A DNA stretch of 64,000 bases from Vitellaria paradoxa. Taxonomy: Eukaryota > Streptophyta > Magnoliopsida > Ericales > Sapotaceae. Shown one piece after another: positions 22,149 through 34,610 of this stretch. Positions within the stretch are counted from its first letter, which is position 1, and every line of letters begins with the position of its first letter. The notes under the pieces are model-generated. The model made no database searches and was not told the DNA's origin. It worked only from the letters and a program-made list of their open reading frames with translations. Made by a program: the position numbers and the translations under genes. The DNA lies in NCBI GenBank assembly GCA_019916065.1, contig CM034240.1, positions 43,039,180 through 43,103,179 on the forward strand, in the 5' to 3' direction.

Positions 22149-23780
22149 CCACGTAGATATGCGCCCAATAATTTAGAATTTACTAACGCCACGATGTTTT
22201 GAACGGAGAGTTTCTCATCCCAGTGTGGACGAAATTGGGCCCCACTTGTGCATGAATTCAATAACTTTTTTTTTTTTTTTTTCCTTTGGTAGGAATTCAA
22301 TAACTTCTGGTGAAGTGAACAAGCATTTTAGGTTAAATGTGTGTAAACCGGAGGGAAAATGCTAATTCCCTTACACTACGTTTGGAATATAGATTCTTGA
22401 AGAAAAAGGAAACGTGAGAAAAAATGGTAAAATATAAAATTAAGTAAAAATGTCAAATTTATTTTTTTATTAAGTTAGAAAATTAAAATTAAAATAAATA
22501 TATATTTACCAATAAAATTTAACTTTATTTGACTAGCTAAAAATACAAAAATTATAAAATTAGTAATTTATATTCTTTTTTTTTTTTTTTTTTTACAAAT
22601 TCACGTTTCAAATATAGTATTAGAGTTTCTATTAAAAAAGTTTTACTAGAATTGCGAATAATGATATATGCTTGAATGTAGTTTTATGATAGATTTATCA
22701 TTTTAAAACCAACTATCACTAAGATACACTTTGTGTCATTTCCTTGTTGTTTAAATATCCTAATAAAAGTGCATTGCGTGACCTGCAAAAAATTACGTCA
22801 TTCTAATACTTTTTTTTTTATACTTTAAAACCATTGTTGGGCTGTCTGCGTTCACATGATGAGAAACCACGTACTATATTTTCCCTTAGTTTCAAAACAG
22901 ATGTCCCATCATTAGGAGATCCTCCCTTCTCCTCCGCTCCTCCCCCTTTTTCTTCCTCTTCTTCTTCTCATTATTTTATTTAAATTTACCTCCTCCTCCT
23001 CCTCCTCTTTTTATTAGTATTATTTAAATTTACGCATATAACTTGCATGAATTCTAAGCAAATTTCTGTTTCTCTTTGTCTAAATCATCTATAAACGTAA
23101 ATGTATATACAGACTACATAAAAGATGAGAAACAAGCATTTTATCAAGCATTTATATACACGTACGCTAAAATGTACATTAACATATGAAATGTTATGTA
23201 TTGTTATATAATTTTTCATACGTGATTGTGTAAATAATTTGTAACAGTTAATAATATGATTTTTTAAGTAATTTACCATAACAATGAAAATAAAAAAAAA
23301 TTTCCATTGTGTATTCATTAAAGCTTAAGAAATAGATTTAGAAGTAATCCATTTTACCAAGGCAAACAAGAAGTATTTACAAGTGTGTTGTCCTTACACC
23401 ATTCATCCAATTGATCAGCGGAACCCTTTGAAAAGGAAAAGTATTTATAACTTATATAGTAGTACCTTTTCTAGTGTTGAGCACACGTTCCAAGCATTTT
23501 CTTTATTAGTTGAATTGGAACAAGTAGGTTGGTACCGACGAAATAGCTGATTAGTCGTTCTGGCTCGTCTCAAATTTGATTTGTGGTATCGGACTAGTTT
23601 GTTAAATTTATTATTATTATTATTATTATTAATTATGATTCATTTAAAATTTAAATGAAACTCAAATCATTAGGTGTTCAATTTGAAACACTATTAAAGA
23701 TAAAAATATTATAAATTAAAACATTAATCAAGTTATTCATTATAACTTATAAGATAAACGATATTATTGAAAATTTTTTC
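22149..23780. other. AT-rich spacer with simple repeats
   Basis: T runs lie at 22265-22282 and about 22577-22594, a pyrimidine stretch with TCC and TTC triplets at 22920-23010, and ATT triplets at 23610-23632. No gene is visible. Confidence 0.45.
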
Positions 23781-24345
23781 AAATGCCCTCCTTAGGGATA
23801 CCTTGCCACGTGTGGCTTATGGAGGCTCCAAGTGACATCTGCATTTGATTATCCATCATATCAACGAGCTTACAGGTGTATTGTGAAACTCCTCTTATCC
23901 ACCTGCCGCACAGTAACAAGACTTTGTGCTGTCATTGATAGTTGTAGAAGTACCCCGTAGTGGTCAACTAAACTTAAGGAAATAAAATTATGCATCTACT
24001 AACAGGTATAACTTTTGACACGGTGTTAAGCGTTTGATCTTACAAGTGGTATTAGAACGAGGTCGCAAAATTGAATTCCCAAATATTACTTGAGGGAGAT
24101 TGTTGAGGGTTTTTCCAAACCCTCCTCTTAAGGATTTGCTGCAACGCATCCATCTATGGAGGCTTCACATGACATCGGTGCTTAACTGCTCATCTTGTCG
24201 ATACTCTTATAGGCGTATTGCAAATTCCTTTTTGCCCACTAGCAGCTCAGTAGCAAAGTTCTATGTTACCGCGTACCGTTGATAGTTACAAGACATATTG
24301 TGAAGTCCCTTCTTGTCCACCTACCGCAATAGAACTCTTAGCACG
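23781..24345. repeat. Two diverged copies of a roughly 310-bp repeat
   Basis: Copy one (from about 23787) and copy two (from about 24115) share CCCTCCT-TTA-GGAT, ATGGAGGCTYCA-RTGACATC, CTTAYAGGTGTATTG/CTTATAGGCGTATTG and related blocks. Both parts are GC-richer than the surroundings. No transposon ends or protein were recognised. Confidence 0.5.
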
Positions 24346-24833
24346 GCGATGAATACTTGATCCTACTAACATTATTTTAATTAATCGGATTATTTATAAG
24401 TTAAATTTAAATTATTTTTTCATTAAATTGCACTTGAATTTATATAAAATTTTACATTCGAACTCAATCTAAGATTGAATTCACTATCATTTATTCGAAT
24501 CGAACTTCTACGTCAAAAAATTAAAACGGACTGCACTCGATTCCACCTCGTAAAAGAAAACAAGCCTACATTTTTTTGAAACTGGAAAAACGAGTCTACA
24601 CACACGCAACAAAATAGTCATAAAGTTTGCGGATTAGTTTACATCTAAGGCGCTGTTTGGTGAAATCAAAATTTATTAAAATTTATCAATTTTAATTAAT
24701 TTTTGTACTTTGTTCTAATCAAAATTTTTCATATATCACTTTTATGTCACATCTTTTTACTTTTATTGTATTTTTCACCAACTTTTTATTCTATTAATCA
24801 TACCTTAAAAAGTAGTCACAAAAACTTGAGAAA
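24346..24833. other. AT-rich spacer, possible MITE remnant
   Basis: A GCGCTGTTTGGTGAAATC segment at about 24652 resembles the left end of the GTTTGG-ended MITE family; its right end is not clear. Confidence 0.3.
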
Positions 24834-24886
24834 GGGATAGGTCCGGTACCATGCACAGAACTGTGCACTGTACCGGACATACCCTT
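24834..24886. repeat. Strong palindrome / hairpin
   Basis: The arms GTCCGGTACCATGCACAG (24841-24858) and CTGTGCACTGTACCGGAC (24861-24878) pair at 16 of 18 positions around a two-base centre. The flanks GGGATAG and ATACCC extend the partial symmetry. The sequence to its right to about 25110 is GC-richer than the surroundings. It could be the junction of an inverted transposon end or a small-RNA precursor. Confidence 0.7.
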
Positions 24887-25520
24887 CCATACAAACTTTC
24901 GTCATCGACAAAAGTTATTTTCATGCGGCGGCCACGCAAAACTCTCTTAATCGCCGAAGTAATTATTTACCCGAGCCTAGGAATTCAGAAAGCAACACCA
25001 ATTTTAACTCATGTGGCGGCTAGCTTACCAATCATCGAATCATACGTCAACGGGGTGACGTGCAATATTGTTGACATGGTTTGAGAAAACCTAAACTATG
25101 GCAGGCGTTACTTGGAACTTTTTTCAACTTTTTCGACAATAGTTATGGAAAAGGACATAAGTCGCTTGAAATGATAGGAAGACTAACTAAGATTTCATGC
25201 CGCCCTGGCTGTATACAATAATCGATGGCATTGACAATATATGATAAACCTTACAACGTGGGCGTTTTCAGTTGAAACTTTTTCACATTGCAGATAAGTC
25301 ATTGAATTGATAGGTAGACTAACTAAGGTTCAAATGAGCTCATGGACCGTGGCCTAGTGTGAAGATCGAATTATACAACATTCGCCACGTGTTTTAAGGT
25401 TTGAATTTTTGTGGAAATTCTCTTATATAAGGTGTGTTTGAAATGATAAAAAGTGAGATATAATGTGGTTTGAAAAATTTTTTTACGTTTAGTGCACACC
25501 TCTCAAACCGTATTTTTTAG
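24887..25520. other. Mixed-composition spacer with short direct repeats
   Basis: The segment TTGAAATGATAGGAAGACTAACTAAG (a direct repeat seen near 25166) recurs with changes near 25304. An open frame of 77 codons at 24851-25084 begins inside the palindrome and has no recognised domain. Confidence 0.35.
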
Positions 25521-26649
25521 AAATGAATAATAGGATTCTCGTTCCGACGGATTGGATTTCCGTTTAAATGGATTCAAAATTTTATATCAGTTATGGCCTC
25601 TTTACAAATCAAACAAGACTCGAAACGGTTTCTACAATCCGATTGCACAAAAGTTGATTATGAGAAATTGTCAGAAAGGTTTTGCAGTCCATCAGAACGG
25701 TTTCTGCAACCCAAAAAAAATAGTGACAGTGGGTGTCATTCGGCAATTTGGGAGTCCGTGGTGAGGATAGTAAAAAATTATTGCTATTTAATTAACTGAA
25801 TTTCAGTTATCAACTTTTTTTTAGAAAGTATTAAATTTTTTCGAACTTCGAAAAGATAAGAATATGTAAAAATAATAGAGATTTTTAGAAATTTCCAAAG
25901 ATTTTTACCAAAATTTGGTGCACCAAACATACCATAATAGAGGGATGGGAAAGTGAAAAAAAAATCATTGAACTTGAAATAATATGGAAGATTTTAAATT
26001 TATTTCATTCTTTTATATTTAAAAATGATAAGAAAAAAATAAATATTAATAAAATAAATAAAATATTATGTTATTTTATCTCAATAAATTATCATTCTCG
26101 AACAGAGCGCTAAGCTTCATTCCTTGTCACAACATGCAAGTAAAATTTCTGAAGAATTCAATTTATAATATCTCTAAACCTACTTTTTTTTTGGTAATTA
26201 TATCTAAACCTGTTTTTGCTTCCATGTCAAATTGAGTACAAATTGGTGATGAAATTTCAACCTACAATACGCACATCTTGGAAAAAAAAAATTCACTTTT
26301 GACTTGATTTAGAGAACAATAAACTTTATAAATTTTTATAAAATTATGACTTTTTACATTGTATAAATTATAAAATTATAATTTTTAACAATTTATACTA
26401 ACCCCCAAATCAATTTATGTTGCCATGTCATTGGGGGATGGGATTTGAGTCATTTTAGCGAGGGTGAGAATGGTACACTATGCTATTATGATTCTGTTTA
26501 TCATTATTAAAAATTATTAAAATTTATTAACTTTAACTACTTCTTGTATTTTTTTCAATCAAAATTTTTTACATTTCATTATTTTTTACATAAAATTAAC
26601 CCAAAATATTATATTTTAGTCTCGAAAGGTCAATTAAAAAATAGTCCTA
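25521..26649. other. AT-rich spacer with dispersed repeat fragments
   Basis: The sequence at about 25790-25930 is related to segments at 28760-29060 and 33350-33560, each carrying GAAATATT-like and GAGATTT-ending blocks. It is probably another dispersed AT-rich element. No gene is seen. Confidence 0.35.
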
Positions 26650-27060
26650 AATATCTTAAAATGGCTTTCACGTTACAACACGAATTTAACATTCCAAATT
26701 GAGCTTTCTTATACTGGATATTTCAACACCAAGTTTTGCATTTCAATTAGAAAAACAATAGGCTTTCTCTTTGCTAACGTTTCGACATCAATTTTAGCAT
26801 TTCAACTTGAACATTTCTATATTTGATGTTCTAACACTATTTTTGGTGTTGCGACTGAAAAAAGCAATAGACTTCTATTTGCTACTGTTCTAACATGATC
26901 TTTGACGTTTCAACATGAGCAACTTTTGCTATGGTCTTCTAATGTCAAATTCGGCGTTCCAACTTCAAGTGTAGTTAAGCTCATTTTCAACTCTTTCTTT
27001 TATTTCTGTTTGGGCTATTCTACACTTTGATATTTTAAATTCAAAGTCTTCATTTGTAGA
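26650..27060. repeat. Degenerate minisatellite
   Basis: Variants of a motif reading roughly GTTCTAACATCAATTTTGGC and TTTCAACTTGAAC recur about ten times between 26680 and 26975, interleaved with AGCAATAGRCTTC-type spacers. The units are too diverged to fix a single period. No reading frame survives through it. Confidence 0.5.
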
Positions 27061-30000
27061 GCCCTAAAAGACATCAATACCATAAGAAGTATGCTCGAAA
27101 TAATGCATTACTACCATGCTGAATTTGATATGTAATTAATAATACTAAAATAAGTACATCATGTAACACAAAAAAATATGCTCATCATTATATAATTTGG
27201 GGTTATTGTAATTTTCTCCCTTGTTGCGTGTAACCCCCCAATACTTGAATTAAAGTGTCAAATAAATGGCTAGTATTTGTTAAATTTAGTTCTTTTTGTG
27301 ATATTCACGTATCATGCAATACTTTGTTATTTTATTTTTTCACAAAAGAAATCTTTAATAAATGATCAAAATGTCTCTCGAAGGTTTTTTTGTAATTCCC
27401 TTGTGCATGACCCTCTTACTTTTTAAAGGACAATTTATTTAATTAAAAACTAGTAAGCAGATTCATTTGTTTTAATTAAATTGAGCTCGAGTTTATTTAT
27501 ACATTAGTTAATAAATTAAGTTCAAACATAACATTTTGGCTTCAATAAAAAATTCAATTTAACTTCAAATTTACTAAAAATCTTAACAAAAAGATTGAGT
27601 ACAATATTTTGAATTTAATAAGCAGTCATCCTAACTTCAAGCTCACTACAAACATTAATAAATAAGGTTGAACATTTTAATAGTCAACTCATATGCAACC
27701 TTTAATAAAAGTGGCAAAAGTTATCTAAGTAACTACTGAAATTGTTCAATAGGTTAAACTTCTCATGCAATTTCACTCATTTTTACATTTTTGCTACTTT
27801 AAGGAGATACTTAAAATTATAAAATTAGTATAAATTTATAAAAAAATTATAATTTTATAATTCGTGTAATAAATGAATAATTTAAATTTTATAATGATCC
27901 AAACCAAACTTAAATTTACAATATACTGAGGAAGAGGCGGTTAGGACAAAACTCGGAGTGACAAGCGTGCGGTATCAAAAGTAAAGGGGTAAAACTTAAG
28001 ATATAATATGTTATCCATCGTTTCCGTACCTTACTAAACAAACACACCTTTTGGTTTGAATCCTCGTTCAAAAAGGTTTTAAGTAAGCTTCAAGAGCTAA
28101 ATTTATAAACAAAAATCCATTTCTCCACCACCTTATTCTCCGCCGTCGGCGTCCCGCTGGCTTCACTACATCTCTAGAACCTTCCCTCTACCACCGCCTT
28201 GTCTTGTCGCCGCAGTCAACAGAGAGATTATCATTAAGACGTAACCGGCCATCCAAGGGGGGCCAATGAAGGCGTGAAATTTGTTAGAAATTGGGTTTTA
28301 TGGCCGGTCCGGTTCCATCATTATTTTTTATTTTATTTTTTTTTTTCAAAATTAAAATTTATAAGGTATGTTTGGAATTGTATAAAATTATATAAAATTA
28401 TAAAAATTAATGTCTCATGTTTTGTACAATAAGTAGAGAATTTAAATTTTATTATCTCATAATTCGTGTTTATAGAAATTTATAAAATTTTGTATTATTT
28501 TTTTAATACCAAACGTGACCAATATGAATTCGCGTGATGTACCATCCTGAAGATATTTGACTTGAATTGAAGATTTTTCAATCTTCTAATTACTTAGTAT
28601 TACTTCAACTTATTTAGACCCTCAACTTTTTAAGGTTTATTAGGACCCGTTTAGTATAAAAAAAAAATAAAATAAATTGAGATAACATTTGATTTATGGT
28701 TAATTTTGGTATTTTTTTTTTTAAAAGTAACAAATCGTGGGAACGATTTTTCAAATCCATTCCATAGATTCAAAAAATCACATAAAATAGCGACAATGGT
28801 ACTCGTTTGAAAACTTTCGACACGAAAATATAATTGTAAAAAAATTCACACATTCAGTTAACCTACTTTTAGATTTTTTGTTTTTTAAGCGAAATATTGA
28901 ATTTTTTTGAAATAATAGCGAAAAAATTAGAGGTATAGGAGTTGTTGGAGATTTATAATGATTTTTGGAGTTTTTTAGGGTTGCCAAATGGGAGAGTGTT
29001 CGAAGTGAAAATGTTTGGCCAAAAATAGTAAAGGTACAAAGATTTGATGTGAAAGTGAAATGTGGTAAATTTGATTGAAAAAAAAACAAAATTTTAATAA
29101 AATTGATATATTTTGATTTTGATCAACCTAACACTCCTTAATAAGACTATGCATTAACATTTAGTTATATCTAGATAAATTTTAATATATTTAAATATTA
29201 CATTGATTATAGATGAGTAATAGGTCAATTTTTGAGTTTGCGAGTCGTTATTTGTTAATTATTATATTTTATCCTTTTTTTAATTATATTAGTTTTAGCG
29301 GGTTAAATATTCACCTACAACATGTTTAACGACACCCATAATTCATGAGCGTGATCTATAACTCAATGGTTAAGAATCTCTTCTACTCGCTCATGACTCA
29401 AGTTCAAATCTTCTTCATCCCCATTGAAAAAAAAAAAAAAAAAAAAAAACTTTACATTTCAAAAAAAATAAAAAAAAAGATACCCATAATTCATGATGGC
29501 TTTTATAAACAAATCGGTTCAGACGTCGCGTCGATGACATTAAGCTAATAAATAGCTAGCAGCGTCTAACAGTGACATTTCTTAATTTATAAATGTTATT
29601 AATAGTGAATTTTAAATGTGAATGTATGAAATATATTAAAAATATTGATATTACCATCTCAGTCATGTAAATGAATTGGATTAAAATGAAATACTAGGTA
29701 TTCACTGGGAAATTGTTTGTTGGAAGATTGATGATGATTTATTTTCTAATTTAACTAAATAATAAAAGAGAACCCACCGCAATTCAATCCATGCTTTTGT
29801 GTTAAGGTTTTTCATTCAATTTTTTCCACTTATAACCCAATCCAAATACAACTCGGTGTAAATGAATTGGATGATTTTCTTTTGAAATTAGTCAAAACAA
29901 ATCGAGAATAAAATTTTTTGATTTCATTTTCTCTTTTCAATTTCTTGAATCATACTATCAAATCAAGTATTCTATATGCAGGGTTTGGAAACCGGACATA

Positions 30001-30479
30001 CAGAAACAAAATCTTAACTATGAATCCATGATATCTAGTGTATAAATAAAAAAATTATTCTCAATTTTTGTTCTCTTCGTAAAATATTGAACTCCAGCCC
30101 ATGGTGGGAAAACTTGAATTTAACCCTAATTATAGCACTTCATGAATAGAGAATAGGTATAAAAATTTAGCTACGCATAATTAAGGAACTCACTATACTA
30201 AAAATCATATTGAAACAAAGATAATTCTGGAATTGAAATTAAAAACAATCCTTATACGTAATCTTCAACTGTAATGAGGAACTTCAAACCCTAATTTTTA
30301 AACTTGAAATTATGATTCTAAGAATTTGGCAGCTAGAATAAAAGTAAAAGGTAATAATAATCTCCCATTCAACATAATTCCATATGTTTTATAGAAGAAG
30401 GAAAACAAAAACTCCTCCACTTCTAGGCATGAAAACCCTTCTTCAATGTTAGCATAACTAAGAATTCGACGGATCGTTT
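27061..30479. other. AT-rich spacer, no convincing gene
   Basis: A GC-richer islet with short CCGCC/GCCG motifs sits at 28135-28310, and a T-rich dispersed repeat at 28760-29060 (related to 33350-33560). A 22-A run lies at about 29428-29449. Open frames at 28778-29089 and 29345-29548 are low-complexity and lack domains. Confidence 0.4.
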
Positions 30480-30900
30480 GAATCGAAGGGTGCAGAGCCT
30501 TCGAAGGGTAGACTGACACTTCAATTCCTCGATCAGCTTGAAATCTTCCCGCTTTTCTGTCCTTCAACATGCCTTCGAACAAAAGACCCTTCACACGATC
30601 CTTTACACAACCGTTCGTAGGGTAGAGTCATACTTGAACATTTTTCTCCCTCTTTTCCTGCTCCACTTTCTATCATGCAGAGCGACTTTCGAATGGAACA
30701 CCCATGAAACAGGCATTCGAGGGGTAATTAAGCACTTAGAATTTTTCATCCTTGCTGTTCCATGAAACAGGCATTCGAGGGGTAATTAAGCACTTAGAAT
30801 TTTTCATCCTTGCACTTGTAGACTCCACCTCCTGTCATGTGAAAGTGCTTGCGAATGGGATACCCTTCAAACAACGTTCGAAAGGGTCTTGATGACTTTA
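30480..30900. repeat. TTCGA-motif repeats with an exact 58-bp tandem duplication
   Basis: The block starting CATGAAACAGGCATTCGAGG at 30703 is repeated exactly at 30761 (the second copy matches for about 53 bases). Around it, segments such as CTTCGAAGGGT, GCATTCGAGGGGT and GTTCGAAAGGGT recur at about 30500, 30606, 30715 and 30876, suggesting an older satellite-like array. Confidence 0.6.
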
Positions 30901-31189
30901 CCCTATTTTTTTATTCTTTTCTGCACCTTTTCCTTGCATTTAACTTTAACTTACCCGCAATGAAAAATATTTAATATAAACAAGGGAATTAGCTTCATTT
31001 ACTTCTATCTAACCATTGATTAATCACTTTTAAGCATATATAATTCACCATTTATATGATTAATTAATGGGTTGCCAAACTAAAGGAAGGTACACAAATT
31101 GGTTGACAACCAATTGAGAAGAACAGTAAAATTCAAAAACCCAATTTGTAATTTAACTGAAAATTAAGGTAAAAAAAAACAAACAAAAC

Positions 31190-31845
31190 AAAACCCAAAT
31201 TTTTTATGTCAGGTATAGTTTCAATTGCCAATATCTTCAACCCAAAACAGGGCACAACGGATAAAGTAACTAACTTTGGAGTAACCCATCACAGATCTAG
31301 CGAGAGGGCGAGTAATTTTGAGGGCAGCCAGAGAGAATCCCAGTTATTGCAGGCGTTTTGTTTTTAGGAGTAGCATAGCAGCCTCCCATAGATGCATCAT
31401 TTGAACTGCCGTCGCCACAGCGGAAGGATTTCTGACGAAGTAGCCTTGGCCATCAAGCAGTTGATGAAAGCGACCCATTCTGGCCACAGGTGGAAATAAT
31501 CAGAATAAATTGTACAACTAACTATAGCATCACTGGCAGTAGCAGAGGAACAGCTCTTGCGGAATCATAGGGGTGGGATTGGGAAACGAAGAGAAGAGAA
31601 TGAATGAGAAAGCTTTGGGAAGAGAAATGGTGTGGAAGAAGAGGAATCAAGGAAAGAGAGTTAAGAGAATTTGTTGGAAGACGATGAAGAAGAAAGGTGG
31701 GTTAAGGAATGAGAAGTGATAATGGGATTCGCAGAAGCGAAAGCAACCTGTTTTCCCTATTTGTTTCGTCTCAGAGAGTGACAGAGGGGGACAGAGACAG
31801 ACAGAGAAAGAGAAGAGAAAGGGATGTGTAAGAACAAAAAGGAAA
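31190..31845 (-). pseudogene. Possible minus-strand gene remnant, unrecognised
   Basis: Composition here is clearly richer in GC than the flanks. On the minus strand, 31845-31560 is pyrimidine-rich like a plant 5' leader. It is followed by a Ser/Leu/Pro-rich stretch resembling an organelle-targeting N-terminus (HHFSSQSFLIHSLL) and by segments such as CTIYSDYFHLWPEWVAFIN (about 31515) and, in another frame, GYFVRNPSAVATAVQMMH (about 31450). The reading frame is interrupted by stops and at least one shift. I do not recognise the family. The purine-rich tract (31720-31840 on plus) could alternatively be simple sequence. Confidence 0.3.
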
Positions 31846-33034
31846 GTTCAGGAGCATAATTATCTTTACAAAAAAAAAATTTAACGAAATTATGCTTCAA
31901 ACTAATAGATAAAAGTTAAGATTAACAACATTTAAAAAAAAATGTGCTTACTAATTTTAAATGTTAAAAGAGTTTAAGTTTGATTATTCAAATATTGAAG
32001 GTCTAATTAATTTATCCATAAAAATATTGTTAATGGTATTACGTTGTTTTCATATGATTTTGATAATAAGTTCTAACATTAAAATTATTTTATAATTAAA
32101 ATTATTTTATCATATTAATATAATAATTTTAGTTATGAATCATACTTAATCACAAACAATCTATCGTTAAGCACTGTTTACATGACAAATTTTTTTAAAA
32201 AGTTACAAACTTTTATTAATTTTTGATTATTTTTATTTTTTGTACATTTATTTTAAAATTTTAAATTTTATAAACGTTCACATTTCATTTAGAATGAAAA
32301 ATTTGATAAAATTTGATTTCATTTGATGAGAATTCTTACTAATTTTTGTGTTTGGATTTAAAATAAAATTTTATGAGTTGAAATAATTTTATTTCATAAC
32401 TTAAATCTTAGAATTTCTATATCATTTAAAATTTGATCCTAAACAATAGAATTTATTAAGAATTCATTATTTTTTTTAATTAGCTAAGTGTATAAATTTA
32501 TTCTCATATATCATATTTATTATATTTTCATTTCTTATTAACATAGTTAAATTTGTATTTGTCTTAAATCAAATTAATTCAATTCTTAAATTTACAATAT
32601 GTTCCAAACATAAAAGTTTATTTGTCAAATCAAATCAAATCAATTTTAAAAAAAATATTTTCAAACAAAGTGTTACAAATTTTCACAAATTTTTGCTAAC
32701 TTTTACATACTTTTACCAACTTTTATTAACTTTCTGATCACTTTTTTTACCAAAATTATTTGAACGGATTGTGTTAAAAAATTTGAGTTGGTATTCTAAA
32801 TGTTAAAAAGTGACTGACGTCGCATACTTTTTCTAAATTTTTCTACTTTATCTCTTCGAAACGCCTCCTAGTTGTAATATCTATTTAGTGATAAATTTTT
32901 GTATTCATAAAACCTGTAATAATTAATAATCTATATAGGTAGCATTTAGAGTAGTAAAAATAAGAAAAAAAAACATGATAAAATGAAATAAAATGTAGTT
33001 TTGAGTTAATTTTCACATTTGGTATTTTCTTCCC
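31846..33034. other. AT-rich spacer, no feature seen
   Basis: No gene or clear repeat is recognised in this stretch. Confidence 0.45.
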
Positions 33035-33340
33035 AATCCATATTTTTTGGAGATAAACAGTAACAAACTATTAGAACAATTTCTAAATCCATTCTAACGG
33101 ACTCAAAAAATTTCCATTCATTGTTCTTCTTCTCTCTCTTTTTTCTAAATCGTGTTTTTTGGATATGAAGTAGTAAACCGTTATAACGATTTTTCCAAAT
33201 CAGTTCTAACGGATTCAAACTTATCTCCAAATAATAGTTCTTCTCTCTCTCCAAATCTTATCTTTTTAGATTCTGAACAATAGTAATCCGTTAGAATGGT
33301 TTTTTCAAATCCGTTCTAACGAAGTCAAACAGTTTTAGAG
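33035..33340. repeat. Three tandem units of about 113 bp
   Basis: Each unit contains TTTTTGGATA-like, a GTAA-CCGTTA-AACGATTT-like block, AAATCCGTTCTAACGGATTC and TCTTCTCTCTCT. The CCRTTCTAACGRA landmark occurs near 33090, 33202 and 33315. Confidence 0.55.
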
Positions 33341-33526
33341 ATCTAGACCAATATGGTACTCATTTAAAAGCTTTCAACTTAGGGAAAATGATTACTACAA
33401 AAAAAAATTGCTTCGAATTAACTTTTTCTAGATTTTTTATTTTTTTAGTGAAATATTAAACTTTTTTAAATTAGTAAAAGAGGAAATGGTTAATGAATAT
33501 TTAGTAATTTATAAAGATTTTAGAGA

Positions 33527-33562
33527 TTTATTTTATTTTATTTTATTTTATTTTATTTTATT
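33527..33562. repeat. TTTTA pentanucleotide microsatellite
   Basis: About seven uninterrupted TTTTA units are visible. Confidence 0.8.
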
Positions 33563-33764
33563 TGTTGACACTCTAAACGATGCCATAATAAAGAGCTCAT
33601 AATTTGAGTTTCCTATATTTTTAACCATTGATCTATTAACAGTCATGATTAATTTTGCACGGGTGATGAAAAACAGAGGCAAGGGCGTTTTGAATTGCCC
33701 TCGCTCATGCAGACACTCTCTCACTCTATATAATTTTCTTATTATTATTATTATTATTTATTAC

Positions 33765-34610
33765 ATAATAAAAAATTATTATTTGACTTTTATATAATTT
33801 CAATCGTTAGATTTATTATCTCTTATATTTTTTAAAATGTAATTATTTATAATAAATAATAAAATTTTATATATTTGTTAAATAATATGAATAACTATTA
33901 GATAAATTTAAATAATTTTTTTAATTTTAAAAAATTATATTTAATGTACTTAAAATTTAAATCTATACACTTTTACACTTTTTGTATTATCTATATAATA
34001 AGTAACAAGAAATTTGAATTTGAGATATTTTTTAACTGTTGAGTTTGTTCAATGGTCAAAATTATTTTTTCGCTCTATTTGAGTTGTCTTTTTGGTCATT
34101 TCACATGGAAATACGCTCTTACTTTTTTCATATTTTGTTGAATATTTTTTATAAAAGCTTTTTAAAATGTGATTATTTGTGATAAATAATATAATTTTAT
34201 AGATTTGTTAAACAATATATGAATACTTATTAGACAAGGTTAATTAGTTCTTTTATTTAAAAAAATTAAAGTAAAAAATTAAACTTTAATTTTTTTAAAA
34301 TTTCATAAAGAATAAACATTTAAATTATAAATTAATTTTAATGTACTTAAAACTTAAATTTTAAATACGTTCATTTTTACACTATTTGTGTCATCGATAT
34401 AATAAATAAGTACAAATTTTGAATTTGGGATATTTTCAAACGTTTGATTTGCTTAATGATCAGGATTATTTTTTCTTTTTCTCTCCACTTTAATTGTCTG
34501 TTGATTGAATATTTTCTTATAAAAAATTTTAAATTAATATTTTAAAATGTGATAACATTCGTAATAATAATAAAATTTTACAGCTATTTAAATACCATAT
34601 AAATATATTA
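33765..34610. repeat. Tandem AT-rich repeat, about 330-380-bp units
   Basis: The block AAAATGTRATTATTTRTRATAAATAAT followed by a TTGTTAAAYAATAT-type segment occurs near 33835, 34165 and (more diverged) 34544. GTTGAGTTTGTTCAATGGTC versus GTTTGATTTGCTTAATGATC repeats near 34038 and 34444. It resembles the internal repeats of the Helitron-like pair at 40-45 kb. Confidence 0.45.
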
